Shown here piece after piece: positions 1 through 5,699 of a stretch of 7,780 nt of DNA. The stretch is from Flavobacteriaceae bacterium (lineage in GTDB: Bacteria; Bacteroidota; Bacteroidia; Flavobacteriales; Flavobacteriaceae): NCBI GenBank assembly GCA_002695445.1, contig NZOY01000001.1, forward strand, positions 1 through 7,780, written 5' to 3'. Position 1 is the first letter of the stretch. The number at the start of each line of letters is the position of its first letter. The position numbers and the translations under genes were made by a program. Below the pieces are notes generated by a model. It made no database searches. It worked only from the letters and a program-made list of their open reading frames with translations, and was not told the origin of the DNA.

Positions 1-953
1 CGTTTCTCAGGCATTTTAAATTCAAATCTTGTGAAATTGACAATTTCATCATCAATTTCGGCTTGAGAAAAATCTGAATTAAAAGTAACATCAAGGTTCA
101 ACTCTGATTTTAATGGAACTCGAATATCCAGACCATATTTAAGGTTATTTTCTGATTTATTTTCTGTAAAATCTTTATCAATAAAACCATTAGTAAATGG
201 AATTAGCCATATTTTTCCTTTGGATTTGTTTAGTGGCTTTTCAAAAATTATTTCACCCATATATGCCAGATTATAATCATTAAACTCTTGTGGAATTCGG
301 GCCCAAGTAGTCCTTTGACCCTCCTCGGTATCGAATCTAAAGAAATTAAATCGCCAGGATTTAGAATTTTCAGGATAATTAAAAGTAGAAAGGGGGATTT
401 TCATTTCAATTAGATAATACCCATCATAAACTTTACCCTCTACATCAAAATTTCCATCCCACGTCCTATTAATATCAGATCTTGAGGTACCTACTCCCCC
501 ATTTGATACAAGTATATCGCTTTTTACTCCAAGCATATTAGAACCAAACATATATGCGTTATTTGCATCACTGAAAGTATCAAACAAAAAATTTACTTTA
601 TCAGAAGCGGCACCACTAAAATCCCACTTTAAGGATGGTATTACATAATCTTTTGATTTGGAGAATGATTTGCATAGCAAATAAATATTTTTGTCATCAA
701 ATAGAATTCTCACCTCAGTTGGATTATTGAATTCATCAGTCTCATTGGGAAAATGTTGCCAATTAGCATACATTTTATTTGCAGTTTTCCATGAATTCTC
801 GTCATCAATTCCATCTATTTTAATTTCATTAGAAGAAAATTTAACATGATAATCTAATTTCTTTTGTTGAGAATTTAAATTAGTAAGTATCAATAAAAAA
901 ATAAGTGAAATCGGAGTACAAATAGGATTAAATAAAGATATCAATTTTACCAA
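1..953 (-). CDS. CBM9-like / DUF5916 exported protein, N-terminal part (runs off the window)
   Basis: Only the first 317 codons are in the window; the reading frame is still open at base 1. After a signal peptide (hydrophobic core about residues 11-26, probable cleavage S28|Q29), residues about 40-215 resemble the carbohydrate-binding family 9-like domain, beginning with the typical IKIDGIDDENSWKTA (44-58) and containing YYLIEMKIP and WRFNFFRF strands. The last visible stretch, around DFSQAEIDDEIVNFTRF and ending MPEKR, is the recognisable start of the DUF5916 domain, which is predicted to form a large beta-rich, probably outer-membrane, C-terminal part. Complete relatives are usually 700-900 residues. 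Function is unknown; glycan or surface binding is inferred from the CBM9 part. There is no ATG before about residue 61, inside the CBM9 domain, so I chose TTG at 953-951, which gives a good signal peptide; TTG at 998 is an alternative. It starts 34 bp after the PQQ dehydrogenase stop, so the two are probably co-transcribed. Confidence 0.85.
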   Translation of the reverse strand, partial: MVKLISLFNPICTPISLIFLLILTNLNSQQKKLDYHVKFSSNEIKIDGIDDENSWKTANKMYANWQHFPNETDEFNNPTEVRILFDDKNIYLLCKSFSKSKDYVIPSLKWDFSGAASDKVNFLFDTFSDANNAYMFGSNMLGVKSDILVSNGGVGTSRSDINRTWDGNFDVEGKVYDGYYLIEMKIPLSTFNYPENSKSWRFNFFRFDTEEGQRTTWARIPQEFNDYNLAYMGEIIFEKPLNKSKGKIWLIPFTNGFIDKDFTENKSENNLKYGLDIRVPLKSELNLDVTFNSDFSQAEIDDEIVNFTRFEFKMPEK

Positions 954-987
954 ACCTGTAGATCTTACAAGTAAAAAAGCAAGTGAC

Positions 988-3102
988 TTATAGACCAAAA
1001 CAATACAATTTGTTGCCTCCCTTAGTACCTGGCTTACCTTGGCCTCCACCAGCGATAATAATTAGTTGTTTTCCATTTACTTCAAAAGTCGATGGTGTGG
1101 CATAACCTCCAGCCTCTAACTGATACTCCCACATTAAACTACCATTTTTTTTATCAAAAGCACGGAAACGTTCATCCATAGTAGCACCAATAAAAATTAA
1201 TCCCCCAGCAGTTACAATTGGACCACCCATATTAAATGTACCTGTAGCAGATAGCCCCTTCTTTTCTAATTCAGGATAAGTCCCAAGTGGAACCTGCCAA
1301 CTAATTTCTCCCAAATCAAGATTAATTCCCGATAAAGTACCCCATGGCATATCATTTATGGGATAACCGTTTTTTGTTTTTAATTCAGGATGACCATTTG
1401 CAACCCATGGAATTTCAAAAATTTTATCACTATTTTCAACCTCAATAATTTCCTCCTTGCCGGTTTTTAAAATGAATGAGGATAGTGCATTCAATTCGTC
1501 TTCATCTAAATTTTTAAACGATGGCATAAGCCCTTTTCCATTATAGATTGATTTTTTTATTCTATTCTTATCAGCAATGGAAAAGTTATTCATTGAGGCT
1601 TTTAAACCAATATTTGAGTTATTGTGGCAGGCTGTACAATTAGTGTTAAAAAGCTGTTTTCCATAATTGTAAACAGAAACTTTTTTACCTTGAACTAAAT
1701 TAATCATTGCAAACCACTCAGCTTCATTACTACAATTAACATATATCATTCTATCATTTATATCATAAGCCGCCCCTCCCCAATCTGTTCCACCATTAAA
1801 TTGAGGAAAAACCATAGTTGGCTTTACACCAGGTGGAATGAATAGCTGGCCATAGTCCAAACTTTTTAAAGAATCTTCAATACTTTTTTCGTCAAATCCC
1901 TCAATTTTATTAAGAGAGGATTTATCAATTTTGGTCATTCCATATATTAAATCTGGTTTCGTAAAAGGCTGGGTTTTAGAAGTAACTTCACCTGGAATAT
2001 CACTTTGTGGAACAACTTTCTCTGAAATAGGGTGAATCGGATTACCTGTAAATCTATCTAAAACAAATAATTGCCCGGTTTTGGTTGGCTGTGCAATTGC
2101 ATCAACTAATCTACCATTCACTTTAACCTGAACTAGGTTTGGTGGGCATGGAATATCATAATCCCAGAGATCATGGTGAACAGTTTGATAATGCCAGATT
2201 CTTTTTCCAGTGTTTGCCTCTAGTGCAATTATACAATTTCCAAAAAGGTTATCACCAACTCTATTTCCCCCCCAATGGTCATATGAAGGAGACCCAGTTC
2301 CAAAAAAAACAATACCATTTTTCTGATCAAGTGTAAATCCTCCCCAACTATTAACTGTTAAATATTCGTTTTTCCAACTATCTTTAGGCCAACTGTCATA
2401 ACCAGTTTCACCCAATCTAGGAATTGTATTGAATGTCCATACAATATCACCTGTTAAAACATTAAAGGCTCTTATATCTCCAGGTATGGTTTTTTGATTT
2501 GCAGTATCTAATACCCTTGAACCAAGTATGAGAAGATTATTAAAAATAATTCCAGGAGTAGTTGCAGAAATAAACAAATCCTTTGTATTCCGGTCAAATC
2601 CTTTATTTAAGGTAGTTTTTCCTCCATCTCCAAAAGAATTAATTAATTTACCAGTTAGTGCATCTAAACAATATAAAATCGACTCAGCAACAAAAAAAAT
2701 CCTACCATTTAATCCATCATCATAATATGTAACTCCTCTTGTAGTTCCAGATATTTTTTTCTCAGGAAATGGGTTATACTTCCAAATTAAATTTCCACTT
2801 TTACTATCAATTGAATGTACATTAAAATCTGGACCAATAATATATATTCGATCATCAATAACTATTGGGTTACATTGAATTCCATTCCTATGATTTTGTT
2901 TTTTATCGAAAACTTCATAAGTCCATAAAAGCTTTAAGTTTTTGACGTTTGTTGTATTTACTTGATCTAAAGAGGAATATTTTGATCCTGTTGGATCACC
3001 ACTGTATGATAACCAAGAAGCATATTTTTTATCACTATTTTCACATGATATAAAAATGATTAAGAAAAAAACAAATAAGGGTTTTTGGAGCGATTTAATC
3101 AT
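988..3102 (-). CDS. PQQ-dependent sugar dehydrogenase lipoprotein with inserted cytochrome c domain
   Basis: Quinoprotein of the membrane-type glucose dehydrogenase (Gcd/mGDH-like) family, 704 residues, ATG start. It should oxidise a sugar or polyol in the periplasm using PQQ. The N-terminus is a lipoprotein signal ending FISC, with C20 as the lipidated cysteine; Phe at -3 makes the lipobox slightly atypical. It lacks the N-terminal membrane helices of E. coli Gcd. Propeller blades show as G-x(3)-W docking repeats at about 103-107, 218-222, 299-303, 598-602 and 654-658. HHDLWDYD (309-316) and K341 match E. coli Gcd around D466 and K493 with identical spacing (D314 to K341), and D643 matches D730. 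Between blades, residues about 475-548 form a c-type cytochrome: CTACH (489-493) for haem and M526 in GLMPSF as probable distal ligand, which suggests internal electron transfer. Q688 stands where Gcd has H775. It lies between the GH78 gene (139 bp upstream) and the DUF5916 gene (34 bp downstream). The substrate cannot be told from sequence; glucose should not be assumed. Confidence 0.93.
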   Translation of the reverse strand: MIKSLQKPLFVFFLIIFISCENSDKKYASWLSYSGDPTGSKYSSLDQVNTTNVKNLKLLWTYEVFDKKQNHRNGIQCNPIVIDDRIYIIGPDFNVHSIDSKSGNLIWKYNPFPEKKISGTTRGVTYYDDGLNGRIFFVAESILYCLDALTGKLINSFGDGGKTTLNKGFDRNTKDLFISATTPGIIFNNLLILGSRVLDTANQKTIPGDIRAFNVLTGDIVWTFNTIPRLGETGYDSWPKDSWKNEYLTVNSWGGFTLDQKNGIVFFGTGSPSYDHWGGNRVGDNLFGNCIIALEANTGKRIWHYQTVHHDLWDYDIPCPPNLVQVKVNGRLVDAIAQPTKTGQLFVLDRFTGNPIHPISEKVVPQSDIPGEVTSKTQPFTKPDLIYGMTKIDKSSLNKIEGFDEKSIEDSLKSLDYGQLFIPPGVKPTMVFPQFNGGTDWGGAAYDINDRMIYVNCSNEAEWFAMINLVQGKKVSVYNYGKQLFNTNCTACHNNSNIGLKASMNNFSIADKNRIKKSIYNGKGLMPSFKNLDEDELNALSSFILKTGKEEIIEVENSDKIFEIPWVANGHPELKTKNGYPINDMPWGTLSGINLDLGEISWQVPLGTYPELEKKGLSATGTFNMGGPIVTAGGLIFIGATMDERFRAFDKKNGSLMWEYQLEAGGYATPSTFEVNGKQLIIIAGGGQGKPGTKGGNKLYCFGL

Positions 3103-3215
3103 TTATTTGCAATTGTTAAATAAATTTAAACTAAATCAGTGAGATGACAGAAATTAGCAACTAAATTATCTTAATTTATTTTCATAATAGTTTGGATTCT
3201 AGAGCTCGTTGATTC

Positions 3216-3234
3216 TATTATCCAGTTGATAATA
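3216..3234 (-). terminator. weak AT-rich hairpin just after the GH78 stop
   Basis: TATTATC (3216-3222) and GATAATA (3228-3234) form a 7-bp stem with a 5-base loop, beginning 7 bases after the GH78 stop codon. Only one pair is G-C and no U-run follows on the minus strand, so this is at best an inefficient terminator or an mRNA 3'-end stabilising hairpin. The rest of the 139-bp gap (3103-3241) shows no ORF and no exact Bacteroidota -33/-7 promoter (TTTG / TAnnTTTG), so read-through into the PQQ dehydrogenase is possible. Confidence 0.25.
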
Positions 3235-3241
3235 AATTTTC

Positions 3242-5590
3242 TTATCTGAAAATATTAAAATTTTTTTGTCCCGAACCAATTTTTTTAACAATTAAAAAGT
3301 TTTCTTTTTCAACATGATCAATAGTCTTTCCATTCATTTTTATTTTTTGATCATTAAAGTATTTTGGAAAATATATTTCAGCCTCCATATTGGAAGGAAT
3401 ATTAATATCCATTGAAAAAAAATTTTTGTAATCATTAATTATTGACATTGAAATCTCTCCTCTAATTGTGCTATAATTTAATTTAGCACTTTTAATATCA
3501 AAAATCTGAGGTTTTATTCTTACTATCTCAAAACCCGGCTTTATTGGCTGAATACCCATTATATGATTGGCAATTATATTGCCTGGAGCTGAACCCCAAG
3601 CATGATTCCAGTCCATGTTGGGCTTAAATTTAAAGTCCCATGCTTCAAGGGTCATTGTAGCTCCCAGATCATATATCCAATGAGCCCAACTTCTATCCCC
3701 TTTTGAGGTAAGTAATTTTAGACCATATTCTGATTGCTCACTTTTGTACAATGCATCAAAAAGGTGCTGGGCACCGTAGGGACTGCAACTCATCCCTTTT
3801 TTTTTAATAAAAGCTATAACTTTTTCTAAATTTTTTTTTGGAATAATTCCAAATTTCAATGGAAGAAAGTTAGCATGTAATGAACTATGAATACTTCCCT
3901 CACCATCAATATAAAGTCCAGATTTTGGATTAATCAATTTTTTATTTATTGAGTTTTTAACTTTTGAAGCTCGATATTTAAAAAAATAATAATCATCTAA
4001 ATATCCCAGTATTTTTGAAATTTTTGACATTATAACTAATGATTGGTAGTGATATGCATTAATTACAGTGTTAATATTTCTAAAATCAAAATCATCAGTT
4101 TCTCCTTTGATTCCATATTGCCAGGATTCTTTATTAGCATTTAGATTTTTTTGAGGCCAGTCGACAAGATCTCGAAATGTTGGGTTTTCTTTTTTTTGAC
4201 GACTATATTCTATTTCACTCAAGTGAACAGCATTGAGAATCTCTTTAGTTACAAGTCCAGTTTTAGTGCTAATAAGCCCATCTTTTCTTGCAAGCTTGTG
4301 TAATGTTTTTTCTTTAAGGTCATTATAAAAGTAATTTAAAGATGAAACGTCACCTGTGTGCATATAATCCTCCCAAGCAATAATTAAAACCTGTAAAATA
4401 TAATCAGTCCAATGACTAGAATATAAAATCTGAAATTCGTGAGTATATCTTGCAATTGAATAACCTCTTTCCACTGCATAATGGGTTTTTTGATTTACAT
4501 ACGAATCACCTTCCCTCGGAAATCTCTCCCTATTTCCATCTACATATATCCCCATGAAACTAGTGGCTTTAACTGAATGCTTAGAGAGAAGCCAAAGATC
4601 ATTAAGGATTTTATTATCTGATTGAAAATAAGTGTCATAATCATTGAATTTATAGTTTACAACTATTTGCTCAATTTTGGATTCTTTAATTAAAGAGTAA
4701 TCATAGTTTTGTATTTCTAGATATCTAAAAGGCAAAACTTCATTAATATATTCTGGCATATAAATTTTTCGCTCAGGCCTATTATAATGGTGGAGGGGGA
4801 TTTTGATTTCATATTCATTCCATCCAGGTTTTAATTTTAAATTAACTAATTCAGATACAACATTACCCTGAGGATTTTTATCAACTGAGCCATTTTTGAT
4901 TGATTCCCCAAAATATAATTTTATGATTTTATTATTTTCATTTGCAAACATTTTCAATTTTACTGAACCAAAAGCTGCTTTTCCAAAATCTATTAATGTT
5001 TTTTGATCATTAATTTTCTTTACAGATTTTAGAGGGTTAATTTTCTTTTCAACAAAATATCTACTGGTGTAGTGTTTATATAATTTTTCTCCGGTTTTGA
5101 ATTTTTGACATTTTGAAAACTTAGAAATTTCTCCATCATTGGTCCAAACTTTAACCTTCCAGTAATATATTGAATTAGGTTTAAGCTCTTTTCCAGAATA
5201 CCTAATATTGATTGAGTTACTACTTTCAATTTTATTTGTATCCCAAAGATCCCCTATATTTTTTTCAATGTTTTCCTTTTTTTTAGATACTATTACCCGA
5301 TAAGCTTTCTGAATAATATTTTTTTCTTTGCTTAATATTTGCCATCCCAGCAGGGGTTCTTTTTTACCAATTCCTATAATTTGATAATTTTCAGTCTCTT
5401 TGACTGCATCCTCTAATTTAATGTTAATTGGATAACCATCCTTTAGAACTCTATCTGGGTTTATAAGAAAATCGGTACTTAAGTTTGTGATAATTACATT
5501 TTTTTGACCATATATAAAAAGTGGTATTATTAATAAAATGGTAACATAAAGGTATTTCCAAAAAAAGATTCTATTTTCAAAGATTTCCAC
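3242..5590 (-). CDS. GH78 family alpha-L-rhamnosidase-like glycoside hydrolase
   Basis: Exported enzyme of 782 residues expected to cleave terminal alpha-L-rhamnosyl (or a similar sugar) from glycans by inversion. Signal peptide 1-28, probable cleavage G28|Q29. Domains in order: an N-terminal Fn3-like rhamnosidase domain, about 30-165 (LSTDFLINP; AYRVIVSKKK; DLWDTNKIESSNS; IYYWKVKVW); a jelly-roll domain, about 196-312 (LIDFGKAAFGSVKLKM, YFGESIKNGSVDKNPQG); an (alpha/alpha)6 catalytic domain, about 318-672; and a C-terminal beta domain opening with GIQPIKPGFEIVRIKPQ. In DGNRERFPREGD (351-362), E355 is the probable general acid, with D351 and D362 as binding acids. E649 in LEAWD is the probable general base, followed by WNHAWG (661-666). 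The start is GTG: TAA TCA lies immediately upstream in frame and the next in-frame ATG is residue 214. It is the first gene of the minus-strand set, diverging from the mutarotase-symporter. Rhamnose specificity is inferred from the family. Confidence 0.92.
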   Translation of the reverse strand: MEIFENRIFFWKYLYVTILLIIPLFIYGQKNVIITNLSTDFLINPDRVLKDGYPINIKLEDAVKETENYQIIGIGKKEPLLGWQILSKEKNIIQKAYRVIVSKKKENIEKNIGDLWDTNKIESSNSINIRYSGKELKPNSIYYWKVKVWTNDGEISKFSKCQKFKTGEKLYKHYTSRYFVEKKINPLKSVKKINDQKTLIDFGKAAFGSVKLKMFANENNKIIKLYFGESIKNGSVDKNPQGNVVSELVNLKLKPGWNEYEIKIPLHHYNRPERKIYMPEYINEVLPFRYLEIQNYDYSLIKESKIEQIVVNYKFNDYDTYFQSDNKILNDLWLLSKHSVKATSFMGIYVDGNRERFPREGDSYVNQKTHYAVERGYSIARYTHEFQILYSSHWTDYILQVLIIAWEDYMHTGDVSSLNYFYNDLKEKTLHKLARKDGLISTKTGLVTKEILNAVHLSEIEYSRQKKENPTFRDLVDWPQKNLNANKESWQYGIKGETDDFDFRNINTVINAYHYQSLVIMSKISKILGYLDDYYFFKYRASKVKNSINKKLINPKSGLYIDGEGSIHSSLHANFLPLKFGIIPKKNLEKVIAFIKKKGMSCSPYGAQHLFDALYKSEQSEYGLKLLTSKGDRSWAHWIYDLGATMTLEAWDFKFKPNMDWNHAWGSAPGNIIANHIMGIQPIKPGFEIVRIKPQIFDIKSAKLNYSTIRGEISMSIINDYKNFFSMDINIPSNMEAEIYFPKYFNDQKIKMNGKTIDHVEKENFLIVKKIGSGQKNFNIFR

Positions 5591-5699
5591 TGATTAGTTA
5601 AAATTATATTTCCGCTTAGAGTAGTAAAATTTATAAAAATTTTCAATAGAATTTTTAGATATTTAAATGATATTGAAAATAAATTTAATTTAGATTCAT
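5591..5699. promoter_or_regulatory. divergent intergenic region carrying both 5' control regions
   Basis: This 109-bp gap separates the GTG of the minus-strand GH78 gene from the ATG of the plus-strand mutarotase-symporter, so it must hold promoter elements for at least one and probably both directions. I find no exact match to the Bacteroidota -7 (TAnnTTTG) or -33 (TTTG) boxes on either strand. Both starts lack a Shine-Dalgarno and are preceded by A/T-rich sequence, as is usual in this phylum. The main structure is the palindrome at 5639-5680. That control signals lie here is inferred from gene orientation. Confidence 0.5.
5639..5680. repeat. 42-bp imperfect palindrome in the divergent promoter gap
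   Basis: ATTTTCAATA (5639-5648) is perfectly inverted as TATTGAAAAT (5671-5680). Inside these arms, a GA/GA mismatch is followed by four further pairs, ATTT (5651-5654) with AAAT (5665-5668), leaving a 10-base centre. It ends 19 bases before the symporter ATG and begins 48 bases upstream of the GH78 GTG. It could be a two-half-site operator shared by both directions, or a hairpin in the plus-strand leader RNA. The arms are mostly A/T, so chance is not excluded. Confidence 0.55.

Noticed and set aside
2139..2336. 65-codon plus-strand ORF
   Set aside because: It lies antisense inside the PQQ dehydrogenase, opposite the HHDLWD region; the minus frame is clearly the coding one, and the product resembles nothing.
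2528..2725. 65-codon plus-strand ORF
   Set aside because: Antisense shadow of PQQ dehydrogenase propeller blades, without its own start context.
3101..3125. Inverted repeat ATTTATTT / AAATAAAT overlapping the PQQ dehydrogenase start codon
   Set aside because: It consists only of A-T pairs around a 9-base loop and is expected by chance in this composition; too weak to call start-codon sequestration.
3796..3840. Long T runs in the GH78 gene as possible phase-variable slippage tracts
   Set aside because: They encode Lys-rich stretches, the frame is intact, and such runs are common in a genome this AT-rich.
5029..5229. 66-codon minus-strand ORF
   Set aside because: Out-of-frame shadow within the GH78 N-terminal domain, whose own frame is supported by family motifs.
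5591..5699. Canonical Bacteroidota promoter boxes
   Set aside because: Only partial matches such as TAATTTAG were found, and that one lies too close to the symporter ATG; no paired -33 box.
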